A DNA stretch of 64,000 nt from Sphingopyxis sp. (GCF_016704835.1 NZ_JADIZJ010000001.1:1349001-1413000); one strand, 5' to 3'. Counted from the first letter of the stretch, positions 18,619-28,025 are shown. Translations and numbers: made by a program. Notes: generated by a model from the sequence alone, not told the origin.

Positions 18619-19397
18619 GCTTCGCCAAGCTTGGCCTGTTCTTCCTCGTTCTCGTCGCGGCGGCGGCGCTGCTCTACACCCAGCAGCGACGGCTGATCTT
18701 TCCCGCGCCCGCACAATATCCGCAGGCGCCCCCGCCGGGTTTCCGACTTGTCCACCCGCAGACAAACGACGGGCTGCGGCTCGCTGCCTTCTACCGCGCC
18801 GCGCAGCCGGATCGGCGCATCATCCTTTTCTTTCACGGCAATGGCGACAATCTGCTGGGCGCGATCGAGGCGACGCGCGGGTTCGCGGCGACCGGCAACG
18901 GGCTGCTGCTCGTCGAATATCGAGGCTATGGCGGCAACCCGGGGTCGCCGGGGGAGGCTGGGCTGTACCGCGATGGCAACGCGGCGATGCGCTGGCTTGC
19001 AGCAGAGGGCGTTGCGGTGCGGGACATCATCGTCGTTGGCAATTCGATCGGATCGGGTCCGGCGACCGAAATGGCGTGGCGCCACGACGTTGCGGCGCTG
19101 ATCCTCGTTTCAGGATTTTCCAGCCTGCCCGACGTAGTGGGTGAACAGCTGCCGCTGGCTCCGCGCTGGCTGGTGCGCGACCGGTTTGACAATATAGGCA
19201 AGCTGGCGCGGGTAAAGGCGCCGGTTTTCCTGATGCACGGCGACGCCGATACGCTGGTGAAGCCCATCAATTTGGCGCGGTTGCGGCGCGCTCGACCCGA
19301 TGCGACGGTGGCCTTGGTCGCGGGCGTTGGGCATGAGCTGGCCTATACCGCCGCGGCGCAGGCGGTCCTCACGGGCTGGGTCTCCGAGCTACCCTGA
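18615..19397 (+). CDS. Alpha/beta hydrolase, membrane-anchored (BEM46-like)
   Basis: About 260 residues. An N-terminal hydrophobic helix (LGLFFLVLVAAAALLY) anchors or exports the protein. The hydrolase core has FFHGNGDN (oxyanion region), VEYRGYGGNPGSPGE, the serine nucleophile in VVGNSIGSGPATEMAW, Asp in LMHGDADTLV and His in GVGHELAY. This pattern matches YfhR/BEM46-type hydrolases of unknown substrate. The GTG at 18615 overlaps the TGA of the dienelactone hydrolase gene, so the two are coupled. Confidence 0.85.
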   Translation: MSFAKLGLFFLVLVAAAALLYTQQRRLIFPAPAQYPQAPPPGFRLVHPQTNDGLRLAAFYRAAQPDRRIILFFHGNGDNLLGAIEATRGFAATGNGLLLVEYRGYGGNPGSPGEAGLYRDGNAAMRWLAAEGVAVRDIIVVGNSIGSGPATEMAWRHDVAALILVSGFSSLPDVVGEQLPLAPRWLVRDRFDNIGKLARVKAPVFLMHGDADTLVKPINLARLRRARPDATVALVAGVGHELAYTAAAQAVLTGWVSELP

Positions 19398-19455
19398 TCG
19401 GGCTCTAACCCTCTTGCAACCTCTTTGCGCGATGATTGCGTTTGAGGAGAGCAGG

Positions 19456-20013
19456 ATGTCGATCGCTTTTGCCCTAATGCTGATGTCTGGAACCACATTT
19501 GACCTCGATCCGGCATACAAGCCGGTGCGCGACCAGCTGGCCCCCGCGCGGGCGGGCCAGATCCAGTGCCACGAGCCCGACACTGCAGCGCGCACCTGCC
19601 GGATCATGACCTGGCTCAGCGCGGGCGTCGATGGCCGGGTGCAGGTGCGCCAACTCACCGCGCTCAGCGACAGCCCGGCGCTAGCCGCCGAGCTGCGGAT
19701 GACGGTGACGCGCGAGGGCGATGCAATCTGCGGGGTCGTCAACGACGCCTATATGGCAGGGTTTCGCATCGTTGGCAGCCGTGCCCCGCATGCGCCAATC
19801 AGCGACAAGCGCTACACGATCCTTTACCGCGATACGCTCGTCGGGGCGCTGTGGAACCGCAAGACCTGCGCCTATGCCTATGCACGGCCCGACAATGCGA
19901 TGCAGATTGAGGTCGGCACCGTCGACGGCGAATTCGCCGGCGAGATGATGAGCCAATATATCTGGATCAGCCCCGGCGCGGGCTATCGGCTCAAGGCGCG
20001 GCCGCCGGTTTGA
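19456..20013 (+). CDS. Conserved hypothetical secreted protein
   Basis: A 185-residue protein, with a short hydrophobic start (MSIAFALMLMSG) and then a soluble domain with three cysteines spaced like a disulphide-bonded fold (IQCHEPD, RTCRIMTW, DAICGVV). It ends in EMMSQYIWISPGAGYRL. I do not recognise a family. GAGGAGAGCAGG just upstream of the ATG at 19456 is a strong ribosome site and fixes the start. Its 3' end overlaps the last bases of the convergent protease gene (19991-20013). Confidence 0.65.
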   Translation: MSIAFALMLMSGTTFDLDPAYKPVRDQLAPARAGQIQCHEPDTAARTCRIMTWLSAGVDGRVQVRQLTALSDSPALAAELRMTVTREGDAICGVVNDAYMAGFRIVGSRAPHAPISDKRYTILYRDTLVGALWNRKTCAYAYARPDNAMQIEVGTVDGEFAGEMMSQYIWISPGAGYRLKARPPV

Positions 20014-21539
20014 CCGCAGCCGCACTGCCCGCCGCGGGCTGGCAGCGATAGACCAAGCGTTCGTTCGGGCTGGCGGGCAGCGCGCTGCGGATCGCGTCCT
20101 GTTGCGCCGCGAGGCCGGCGAGCGCGTCGGGATTGGCGGTGCAACCCTTGACCGTCACCCCGGCGCGGATTTCGCGCGCCTTGGTCATTGCCTCGGCGTC
20201 GAGCAGATAGCGGTCGACGCGATAATCGCGCCCCGTCGAATCGATCGACGCGACAGTGACCGTCGCTTCCTCGTTCGGAACCAGGATGCGCTGCCAGCGG
20301 TCGTCGGCGCCCTGGGTATATTGGGTGCGGTCGTTGACGCAGCCGCCAGCGCCGATTGTCACCGGGACGTCGGTGGTCGCCGACACGGTGATGCGGCTGC
20401 GGTCGGTGCGGATCGTGCAGAGGAAATTGCCCTTGGCAAGCTCGGGCGCGGATGCGGCGGGGGTTGGCGCACTCTCGGCCGCACTCTCGGCGTGCGCGTC
20501 GGGGCGGGTCACGAACAGCACCGCGGCGCTTAGCATCAGCACCGCGCCCGCGCCGCCCGCGATCTTGGCGTTGCGCATATTCTGCTGGCTGTAAAAAAGC
20601 AGCCCCGCCCCCGCTGCCAGCGCGCCGATCACGAACAATACCCCGGCGAGCGCGATGCGGTTCTCGCGCGATGCCAGCGCTTCCTCTTCGGCGCGCGCCT
20701 GTTTCAGGTCGCGGTCGAGCTGCGCGGCGGCGTCCTTCGCGGCATTGGCCTCGGCGCTGGCGCGCGATTCGGCATCCATGGCGGCGCGGTCGCGCGCGTC
20801 GGCTTCGGCGAGCGACAGGCAGGGGGTGCCAACGCTGGCATATTGCTGGTTCGCGTCGGTCAGAAACCGCGTCAACTCGCGCCCCGCGATTGCGAATGCA
20901 AAAGGGCGAATCGCCATCGTCGGCGCGGGTGATCGCGGTGTTGATGCCGGTGATGCGGCCGCACTGATCGACCAGTGGTCCGCCCGAGTTGCCGCGCGAA
21001 ATCTTGGCGGTGTGGATCAGCATTGCCACGCCGTCGACCGCCTGGGTGTTCGACAGATTGCCTTCGCTGCGCGTCGGGGTGCGCGGGACGATATAGTCAT
21101 TGGCGCTGCGCGCGGTCGCGAGGTCGACATTGCCTGGATAACCGAGCGCGACGATATCGGCGCCCGATTCGAGCGGACCGGTATAGATGGCGGCGGCGGG
21201 CAGCCGCGCCTCGGTGATTTCGATCAGCGCCAGATCGCGCGCGGTGTCGATTGCGATCAGTTTCGCGGCATAGCTTTTTTGCCCTTCCGACGGGACAACG
21301 CCGAGCGCGACATTGTTCGGATATTTGACGGCCGATTCGACGACATGCGCGTTGGTAACGATGCGCGTCGGCGAAATCGCGATGCCGCTGCCATGGCCGA
21401 AACCGACCACTTCGCCGTCGACCAACGCAACGGTGACAACGCGCACAACGCTGCGCGACGCGGCGCTGATGTCGTCGGCGGCGTGCGCGGGCGAGATGAG
21501 GGCAAAAAATGCGAGGAGCAGGGGCAGCAGGCGGGTCAT
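19991..21539 (-). pseudogene. Trypsin-like serine protease with membrane-anchored C-terminal region, frameshifted
   Basis: The N-terminal part (from 21539) has a signal peptide ending SPAHA and a chymotrypsin-fold protease: His in VTNAHVV, Asp in DTARDLALIEI, Ser in SRGNSGGPLVDQCG. After ADDGDSPF the frame is lost. Removing one base from an A4 run at 20900-20903 (T4 on the coding strand) rejoins it to a fully open 300-residue frame starting FAFAIAGREL. That part holds a coiled coil, two membrane helices and a beta-rich C-terminal domain with paired cysteines. Downstream coding is undecayed, so either the mutation is recent or a base was miscalled. Corrected length is about 515 residues. Confidence 0.75.
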
Positions 21540-21579
21540 GGCGCGGAACCTAACCGCTCGGGCTGCGAAGGCAAGCGGG

Positions 21580-22401
21580 CTAGATGTACGGCCCCCACAT
21601 CATCATCCACGCCCCGCCGCTGCCTGCGAGGATGATGACGCCGCAAACCACCAGCAGCGCCGCGACGCCTTTGCGCGCCGCTGGCGTGCCGCTGGCGCCG
21701 GTTCGCAGGTAGAGTTCGGCGATCGCGAGGGGGAGCAGCGAATTGGCGAAGGCGAGGAAGAGGTCGAACGGCCCGTCCATCGCCTCGCCGATCCCGGCGC
21801 CGCCGGTCGCGAGGCCCCACGCCATATAGCCGACGCGCATGAACCATACCGCGCTGGCGACCGCGAACAGACGGATCGCCCACCGGCGGTGATCGACGAA
21901 CTGGCGATGGCGGGCGGCCTGCCATGCGAGCGCGGCGAAACCGACGATCAGGATCGCGTCGAGGGTGATGCCGATTGCGCCGCCCAGCGCCAGCCAAGTG
22001 CCGCGCCCCCACGTCATCCACAAGCCCCCGAGCGCCAAGGTCAGCGCGCTCACCACATAGAGCCGTCCGTTCCAGCGGTGCAGCGCGGGCGAGTAGGTGC
22101 GGATCGCGGGGACCAGCTGGATCAGCCCGCCAAAGGTGATCGCCGCCGCCATCAGGACGTGGACCGCAAAGAAGATATTGCCCGCGGTGTCGCCCGCCAC
22201 ATAGCCGGTGATGATCGGCTTGTCGTTCCAGCCCGCAAAATTGCCGCTCAGCGTGCGCGTATAATAATAGAGCAGGATGAACGCGACGAACAGCAACTGC
22301 CCTGCCGCGATGGTCAGATAACAGAAGGTCGCGGCGCGGCCGAGCCAGTCGGTGCGGCGGGCGGGCCTTGCTGCGGTGATCGATGCGTCGGTGGCGGCCA
22401 A
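21580..22401 (-). CDS. DUF2306 domain-containing membrane protein
   Basis: A 273-residue integral membrane protein with about seven helices. The DUF2306 pattern includes FAVHVLMAAAITFGGLIQLVPAIR, ALHRWNGRLYVVSAL and VDHRRWAIRLFAVASAVWFMRV. The conserved histidines (H in FAVHV, HRWNGR and DHRRW) suggest haem or metal contact, as in cytochrome b561-like folds, though the family is uncharacterised. Single gene; the operon with ada diverges upstream. Confidence 0.85.
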   Translation of the reverse strand: MAATDASITAARPARRTDWLGRAATFCYLTIAAGQLLFVAFILLYYYTRTLSGNFAGWNDKPIITGYVAGDTAGNIFFAVHVLMAAAITFGGLIQLVPAIRTYSPALHRWNGRLYVVSALTLALGGLWMTWGRGTWLALGGAIGITLDAILIVGFAALAWQAARHRQFVDHRRWAIRLFAVASAVWFMRVGYMAWGLATGGAGIGEAMDGPFDLFLAFANSLLPLAIAELYLRTGASGTPAARKGVAALLVVCGVIILAGSGGAWMMMWGPYI

Positions 22402-22459
22402 GGCTCAACTCCCCATTTCCAACGGTCTTCATGCGCCGCGCCACTAGGTGGGTCAATGA

Positions 22460-22500
22460 TATAATACAGTAACACACCTATGAACGCAGGTTTGAACGCA
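22460..22500 (+). promoter_or_regulatory. TATAAT box and GAACGCA direct repeat upstream of the DUF1203-ada operon
   Basis: A perfect TATAAT at 22460-22465 is followed by GAACGCA at 22482-22488 and again at 22494-22500, 12 bases apart. No good -35 box is visible. A regulator-assisted promoter, for example one activated by methylated Ada, would fit, but the repeat is not the E. coli Ada box. Confidence 0.35.
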
Positions 22501-22565
22501 AGCATCGGGACGCGGTCCGACGGGCGCCGTGGCATTGGGGTTCGACAATCAGAAAGGACGATGTG

Positions 22566-23036
22566 ATGACCTATTCGATTCGCGGGCTCGGCCCCGAACG
22601 CTTTGCGCCGCTCTTCGCGCTCGATGACGCCGATCTTGCGGCGATGAACGCGCGCCGCGTGACGGCGACGAGCGATCGCGGTTTTCCGTGCCGGATCAGT
22701 CTGGAGGATGCCAAGGCTGGCGAGGAACTGATCCTGCTCCACTATGTCAGCCATGATGTCGAAACGCCGTACCGCAGCGCTTATGCCATTTACGTCCGGC
22801 CGGAGGTCGATGCGGCAAGCTACCGCGACGAATTGCCGCCGGTGTTCGCGGAGCGACCGATCGCGCTGCGCGCCTTCGATACCGCGGGCATGCTGCAGAC
22901 CGCACGGCTTGCGGGGCCGGGCGAGGCCGATGGCGCCATCCGCGACCTGTTCGCCGATGCGGGCATAGCCTATATCGATGCGCACAACGCCGCGCATGGC
23001 TGCTTCGCCGCGCGGATTGAAAGAGATGTGCTGTGA
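22566..23036 (+). CDS. DUF1203 domain-containing protein
   Basis: A 156-residue protein, with FPCRISLEDAKAGEELILLHYVSHDVETPYRSAYAIYV as the DUF1203 hallmark and a later DADAGIAYIDAHNAAHGCFAARI-type ending typical of the family. Function is unknown. AAAGGA precedes the start (ATG at 22566, or GTG at 22563). It overlaps ada by 4 bases (GTGA), so it is probably controlled with the alkylation response. Confidence 0.86.
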   Translation: MTYSIRGLGPERFAPLFALDDADLAAMNARRVTATSDRGFPCRISLEDAKAGEELILLHYVSHDVETPYRSAYAIYVRPEVDAASYRDELPPVFAERPIALRAFDTAGMLQTARLAGPGEADGAIRDLFADAGIAYIDAHNAAHGCFAARIERDVL

Positions 23037-24067
23037 GCCGCGACCTGATGACCGATGACGAGCGCTGGGCCGCCGCGATCCGCCGCGACAAGGCGTATGA
23101 CGGACGGTTTATCACCGGAGTGCTGACGACGGGCATCTATTGCCGGCCGAGCTGCGCCGCGCGCCACCCGTTGCGCGAAAATGTTCGCTTCTTCGCCGAC
23201 GGCGCGGCGGCGCGCGGCGCGGGCCTGCGCCCGTGCAAGCGTTGCCTGCCCGACGATGTTGCGCGCGACGAGGGCGCCGTGCTTGCGGCGATCCAGGCGA
23301 TCAAGGCGAGCGAGGAACCGCTCGCGCTCGCCGATCTCGCGGGCCGGACCGGCTATTCACCGACGCATTTCCAGCGCGTCTTCACCCGCCATACCGGCTT
23401 GTCGCCCGCCGCGTACGCCCGCGCGCTGCGCGAGGAGCGCGCGCGGCAGGCGCTGAGCGAGGGCAATCGGGTGACCGACGCGATCTATGACGCGGGCTTT
23501 TCGGGGCCGTCGCGTTTCTATGACAATATGGAGGGACGAATGGGCATGACGGCATCGGCGTGGGTCAATGGCGGGAAGGGTGCAACGATCCACTGGGCGG
23601 TCGTGCCGACCAGCCTTGGCGATATGCTGGTTGCCGCGACCGACAAGGGTGTGTGCCGCCTGTCGTTTGCCGAAGGGCGCGAGGCGCTCAAAGACCGGTT
23701 TCCCGCGGCCGAGCTGGTCGCGGGCGGCGAAGAATTTGCGGCGTTGCTGAAAGACGTCATCGCCGCGGTCGAGGCGCCGACGCAGGGCTTCGACCATATT
23801 CCGCTCGACGTGAAGGGCACCGCCTTTCAGGAGGCGGTGTGGCGCGAACTTCGGAAAATTCCCGCGGGTGAGACGCGCAGCTATGCCGATATTGCAGCGG
23901 CGGTCGGCAAGCCCAAGGCGGTGCGCGCGGCGGGCAGCGCCAACGGCGCCAACAATGTCGCGGTGCTGATCCCCTGCCACCGGGTGGTGCGAAGCGACGG
24001 ATCGCTTGGTGGCTATGCTTACGGCCTGCCGATAAAGGAAGAATTGCTCAAGCGGGAGAGTATTTGA
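23033..24067 (+). CDS. ada: Bifunctional DNA alkylation repair regulator Ada
   Basis: A 344-residue protein. The N-terminal zinc domain has GVLTTGIYCRPSCAARHP and RPCKRCLPDD (four cysteines, including the one that accepts methyl from phosphotriesters). An AraC-type helix-turn-helix follows (LADLAGRTGYSPTHFQRVFTRHTG), then the O6-methylguanine-DNA methyltransferase domain with AVGKPKAVRAAGSANGANN and the acceptor cysteine in VLIPCHRVVRSDGSLGGYAYG. All functional residues are present. It is a self-sacrificing repair protein and the activator of its own regulon. The start is GTG overlapping the DUF1203 stop. Confidence 0.95.
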   Translation: MSRDLMTDDERWAAAIRRDKAYDGRFITGVLTTGIYCRPSCAARHPLRENVRFFADGAAARGAGLRPCKRCLPDDVARDEGAVLAAIQAIKASEEPLALADLAGRTGYSPTHFQRVFTRHTGLSPAAYARALREERARQALSEGNRVTDAIYDAGFSGPSRFYDNMEGRMGMTASAWVNGGKGATIHWAVVPTSLGDMLVAATDKGVCRLSFAEGREALKDRFPAAELVAGGEEFAALLKDVIAAVEAPTQGFDHIPLDVKGTAFQEAVWRELRKIPAGETRSYADIAAAVGKPKAVRAAGSANGANNVAVLIPCHRVVRSDGSLGGYAYGLPIKEELLKRESI

Positions 24068-24825
24068 TGTCCGACAAGATTGCTGAATTTCGCGCGCTAC
24101 ATGCCCCGGGCGATCCGCTGATCCTCGTCAACATCTGGGATGCGGGGAGCGCCATAGCCGTCGCCGCGGCGGGCGCCAAAGCAATCGCGACGGGCAGCTT
24201 CGGCGTCGCGGGTGCGCAGGGCCGCGCCGATGGCGAGGATTTTCCGCTCGAGGATGTGTTCGAAAATCTGGCGCGCATCCTGGCGGTCACCGACCTGCCC
24301 GTCACCATTGACATGGAATCAGGCTATGGCGCCGATCCGGAGGCGGTCGGGGCGTCGGTCGCCCGCGCGAAGGACGCAGGTGCGGCGGGGATCAATATGG
24401 AGGACCGGTTGCCCGGCCAGTCGGATCTGCTGCCCGTTGCCGTAGCCGTCGCGCGTTTCCGTGCCGCGAGCGACACCGGCATCTTCGTCAACGCTCGCTG
24501 CGACACGTTTCGCGGCGCCGATGTTGCGCACGATGGTGACGCGCTCGTCGCCGCGACGCTTGAACGCGCGCGCGCCTATGCCGACGCGGGGGCAGGGTCG
24601 CTATTCGTCCCCTTCCTGCTCGATCCCAAATGCATCGCCGCGATCTGTGACGCCTCGCCGCTGCCGGTGAATATCCTGCGCGGCAAGGACGGACCGACGC
24701 ACAAGGAACTGGCGAACCTCGGCGTCGCGCGGATCAGTCATGGGCATCAGCCGTGGGCGGCGGCGATGGCGTGGCTGACGGCACAGGCCGAACAGGTTCT
24801 GGGCGGCGCGGAACCTGATTATTGA
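24067..24825 (+). CDS. Isocitrate lyase/phosphoenolpyruvate mutase family protein
   Basis: A 252-residue TIM-barrel protein. NIWDAGSAIAVAAAGAKAIATGS and TIDMESGYGADPEAVGASV match the superfamily, and GINMEDRLPG follows. The metal-binding acidic residues appear present (ME.GYG, MED). The KKCGH cysteine motif of true isocitrate lyases is absent, with NARCDTF later. Substrate is unknown: carboxyphosphonoenolpyruvate- or 2-methylisocitrate-type chemistry is possible. Its ATG overlaps the ada stop by one base, so the three genes from 22566 form one operon. The link to alkylation repair is inference from position only. Confidence 0.85.
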   Translation: MSDKIAEFRALHAPGDPLILVNIWDAGSAIAVAAAGAKAIATGSFGVAGAQGRADGEDFPLEDVFENLARILAVTDLPVTIDMESGYGADPEAVGASVARAKDAGAAGINMEDRLPGQSDLLPVAVAVARFRAASDTGIFVNARCDTFRGADVAHDGDALVAATLERARAYADAGAGSLFVPFLLDPKCIAAICDASPLPVNILRGKDGPTHKELANLGVARISHGHQPWAAAMAWLTAQAEQVLGGAEPDY

Positions 24826-24828
24826 CGG

Positions 24829-26418
24829 TCACTCGGCGCGCAGCCCTTTGCCGTCGCGCGCGTCCTTCGCCTTCTTGAATATTTCGGCCATCTTGGTGCG
24901 GGCTTCGTCCAGATTTTTCGCGTCGATCGCGGCGATGACGGGCTGCAGCGGGTTTTCCTCGTCGCTGCTGTGCGACCCGAAGGCGATGGGTGCCAGCACG
25001 CTGCGCGCGATATCGCCCTTTTTCTCGTCGAGCAGCTGGCGACCAAGCAGCAGACGGTAGGTGGCGTCGTAGGCGGCGTTGGGGAAGACCTCTTCCAGCG
25101 CTATGATCGCCGGTTCGGGCACCGCATCGCCCGCATCATAGAAGGATTGATAATAAGCGATCGCCGGGCGCGGGTCATAGGTGTCGAGACGCCGTGCCTT
25201 CACCAGATGCGGCCGCGCCGCGGCATAGGCAGACTTGTCCTTCTCGCCGCGGCCCATCGCCACCATGGCCTTCCAATAATGCGCGAGCGGCGATTGGGCG
25301 TCGATAGAGATTGCGCGATCCGCGGCGGCGTCGGCGGCGTCGAAATTCTGGGCGTCGATCTCGGCCTCGGCTAGCGCCAGCTGGGCGAACAGGCTGTCGG
25401 GATATGGCGCCGCCTTGGCCCGCACGTCGCTTGCCACGTCCTTCGCCTGCGACCGCGTGACGCCGCGTAGCGATCGCATATGCGCTTGCATCACCGCCTC
25501 TTCGGCGGCGGTCATCCGGCGCATCGTGACCGTCGGGTCGACATAATTGGCCGGTTTGATGTCGTAACCGAGGAACGGGCCGCTCTTATATCGACGCACC
25601 TCGCGTTGCAATGCGTCGAGGTCGCCGAAAGCATTTTTGGCGGCAGCGAGCGAATCCTCGCCGCGATTGACCGCCGACAAATAGGTTTGGATTTGCCCCT
25701 TCCGCGCCGGGTGGAAATTGAGATAATGCGCGAGCAGCCAGCCAAAGCTGTAGGACTGATAATATTCGAGCCCGTTCAGCTTAACCGTGGTGTCCAGCAG
25801 CCGCGTCAGCTTGGTGTCCGACAGCTGTTTGAGCATCTCGCCGCGATGCTGCGGTACGTCACCGACGTGAAAACTGCCGTCGGGATTGAACCGGATCGTG
25901 CTGTATAACTCAGCGAAGCCCTCGGTGTACCAGTGCGGATAGGCGGTGCTGAAATTGGTCAGCATGAAATGATGGGTATATTCATGAAACAGCGTCGAGC
26001 GGATGTCGAGTTGTGGTCCGCTGGAGTCGATGCCGCGCGACAGCGAGCGTTTCTCGCGCGCCGGCACGAAAGAGGTCGGATTGCCCGCCCGCCCGAAATA
26101 AATGCCGCCGATCCCGGCGCCCGATGCGTTGAGGATATAGCCGAGCCGGTCGGTGTCCCCGGTGCGATACACTTTCAGCCGGTTGGCGTCGCCGACGTCG
26201 GGGCCGGGGACCGGCATATTCTGCATCGTGCGCAGCGCATTGTCGAAGCGTTCCAGATCACGCGCAAAGCCTTCGGCATCTTCGCGCTTGGTTTCGGAAT
26301 AGATGATGAAATGGCTGGTACGCGCCTCCCACCATTCGGCGCGCGAAGTCGTGGCGGTCAACGCCATGGCCAATGTCATCATCGTGGCAATAACCCGCGT
26401 GGCAATTTTCGGCGTCAC
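24829..26418 (-). CDS. Secreted HExxH metallopeptidase-like protein with TPR-like tail (paralogue B)
   Basis: About 529 residues. A signal peptide ends in TTSRAEW. A first domain has HFIIYSETKREDAEGFARDLERFDNALR. The zinc site LFHEYTHHFML is followed after about 15 residues by WYTEGFAELYST, whose Glu would be the third ligand of a gluzincin (peptidase MA type). The C-terminal half is helical with TPR-like spacing (ALAEAEIDAQNFDAADAAADRAISID). Substrate is unknown. The start is a GTG at 26418 because GAAGGA lies just upstream. It follows the similar gene at 26472-28025. Confidence 0.75.
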   Translation of the reverse strand: MTPKIATRVIATMMTLAMALTATTSRAEWWEARTSHFIIYSETKREDAEGFARDLERFDNALRTMQNMPVPGPDVGDANRLKVYRTGDTDRLGYILNASGAGIGGIYFGRAGNPTSFVPAREKRSLSRGIDSSGPQLDIRSTLFHEYTHHFMLTNFSTAYPHWYTEGFAELYSTIRFNPDGSFHVGDVPQHRGEMLKQLSDTKLTRLLDTTVKLNGLEYYQSYSFGWLLAHYLNFHPARKGQIQTYLSAVNRGEDSLAAAKNAFGDLDALQREVRRYKSGPFLGYDIKPANYVDPTVTMRRMTAAEEAVMQAHMRSLRGVTRSQAKDVASDVRAKAAPYPDSLFAQLALAEAEIDAQNFDAADAAADRAISIDAQSPLAHYWKAMVAMGRGEKDKSAYAAARPHLVKARRLDTYDPRPAIAYYQSFYDAGDAVPEPAIIALEEVFPNAAYDATYRLLLGRQLLDEKKGDIARSVLAPIAFGSHSSDEENPLQPVIAAIDAKNLDEARTKMAEIFKKAKDARDGKGLRAE

Positions 26419-26471
26419 TGCAAATCCTTCTTTTTCGCGGTCGGCCAACTATCGAGCCGACAGTTGCTGCT

Positions 26472-28025
26472 TCAGTCCTGGGTGGCGACGTCGGCGTCGG
26501 TCGTCGACCTGTCCTCGCCGCGCTTGCGCATCGCTTCGATCTGGTCGAGCAAATTCTGCCCGCTACCGCGATCATGCGGATCGAACGCGATCGTCTTGGC
26601 CAAGTTTGTCGCCGCGTCGAAATCGCCGGTATTGGCCAGCGCAAAGGCGTGGTTCATGCGAATGGTGACATTTTCAGGTTCCAGCGAGAACGCCTGCGCC
26701 AGCCCCTGCAACGCGATCGTCGGCGGTTGCTTGCCTTGATCGACATAGGATTGGAAAAATTCGAACAAGGGCAGCGGGTCGTCGGGGTTGGTGCGGTTGG
26801 CTAGCGCAATCGGTTTGCGCACCGCGCGCCAGGATGCTTCGCTATAATCGCCTTTCTTGTCCATTTCTGAGGCGAGTAATCGTCCTAGCAAGACATTCGC
26901 GCGGACATGGTCGGACTTCAATGTCAGCGCCTTATCGACCGCGGCGCGCGTTGCCGGCACGCTGCGATGTTCGTCGCCCTTGTCCCATTCGGCCGCCGCC
27001 AGTTCGTACCAGACGCCGGGGTCTCCCGGATGGACCGTTGTCAGCTCCTGCAGATCCGCGGCGATCGTGGCCAGACGCTCTGGCTCGCCGCTAGAACTCA
27101 GTCGCGCCAGTCGCAGCGGCATGAACGCATCTTCGGCCGCCGAGAGCGGTGATATGCTGATTTCCCCTTCGACAACCATCGCCTTGTGCAGCAGCGTGTA
27201 GTTGAGACGCCGGTTGAGATATGCGTTGAGATCCTTGTCGAGCTTTGCGAGGTCGCCGAAGGCGGCCGGCGCGGCCTTCGCCGGATCGTCGCCGCGGTTG
27301 ATCGCCTGCATATAGGCGAGCAATTGCCCCGCGCGCGCCGGATCCGAATATAGCATGTGGGTGAGCAGCCAGGCGCGCCCGTAATAGGCGTCCTGCTGCG
27401 CGCTGTCCTTCATCGCGGTCGGGCGCTCGGACAAAAGCCGTTCAGCGGGAATCTTCGGCAAGGCGATCAGGCCATAGGCGCGGCTATAGACCGGCATGCC
27501 GACCGCTGGTCGGCCATCCTTTTCGAAATCGACCGTCGACAGATATTCGGCGAACCCTTCGATGAACCAGGCCGGAAACGCAGCCGGCATGTACCGCTTC
27601 ATGAAATGATGGCTATATTCGTGAAACAAGATTTGTTGCGAGGCGGGGGTGCCGCGCCCATTCCCGCCGTCGTTCTCGCGGTTCGATACGGCAAAGCTGC
27701 CGTCGGTTGTGACGCTGTAGAATCCGGCGGTACCCGGGCCCAGCCGTCCGCCCGACAGCCGGTTCACGTCGACGCCGCGCGGCAGCAGATAAATGGTCAG
27801 TCGATTAGGTTCGAAGCCACCCGGCACATTAAAGCGATGGCGCAGCGTTGCGTCGAAAAGCTGGAGGTTTTCGGCAAAGCGGCGCAGCGATTTTTCGTCG
27901 CCTTCGCTGTAAATGATGAAATTGTTGGTGTCGGCGCGCAGCCAGCGCGCGGCGGCAGGTTGGGCCGTGCAGCACAAAGACAGCGCGATCGCCGCCAACA
28001 CCCGCCTCACCATGCCCAATTTCAT
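26472..28025 (-). CDS. Secreted HExxH metallopeptidase-like protein with TPR-like tail (paralogue A)
   Basis: A 517-residue paralogue of the next gene. It has a signal peptide (LAAIALSLCCTAQPAAARW), then NNFIIYSEGDEKSLRRFAENLQLFDATLR, zinc site LFHEYSHHFMKRYMPAAFPAWFIEGFAEYLSTVDF, and helical repeats with AFALANTGDFDAATNLAKTI. The two proteins align over their whole length but are strongly diverged, so the duplication is old. The gap between the genes is about 50 bases, suggesting one transcript. Probably periplasmic; peptidase activity is inferred from the HEYxH...EGFAE pattern only. Confidence 0.77.
   Translation of the reverse strand: MKLGMVRRVLAAIALSLCCTAQPAAARWLRADTNNFIIYSEGDEKSLRRFAENLQLFDATLRHRFNVPGGFEPNRLTIYLLPRGVDVNRLSGGRLGPGTAGFYSVTTDGSFAVSNRENDGGNGRGTPASQQILFHEYSHHFMKRYMPAAFPAWFIEGFAEYLSTVDFEKDGRPAVGMPVYSRAYGLIALPKIPAERLLSERPTAMKDSAQQDAYYGRAWLLTHMLYSDPARAGQLLAYMQAINRGDDPAKAAPAAFGDLAKLDKDLNAYLNRRLNYTLLHKAMVVEGEISISPLSAAEDAFMPLRLARLSSSGEPERLATIAADLQELTTVHPGDPGVWYELAAAEWDKGDEHRSVPATRAAVDKALTLKSDHVRANVLLGRLLASEMDKKGDYSEASWRAVRKPIALANRTNPDDPLPLFEFFQSYVDQGKQPPTIALQGLAQAFSLEPENVTIRMNHAFALANTGDFDAATNLAKTIAFDPHDRGSGQNLLDQIEAMRKRGEDRSTTDADVATQD

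Noticed and set aside
17776..18765. 329-codon minus-strand frame opposite the dienelactone hydrolase
   Set aside because: Shadow frame with no recognisable motif; the plus strand has the complete hydrolase.
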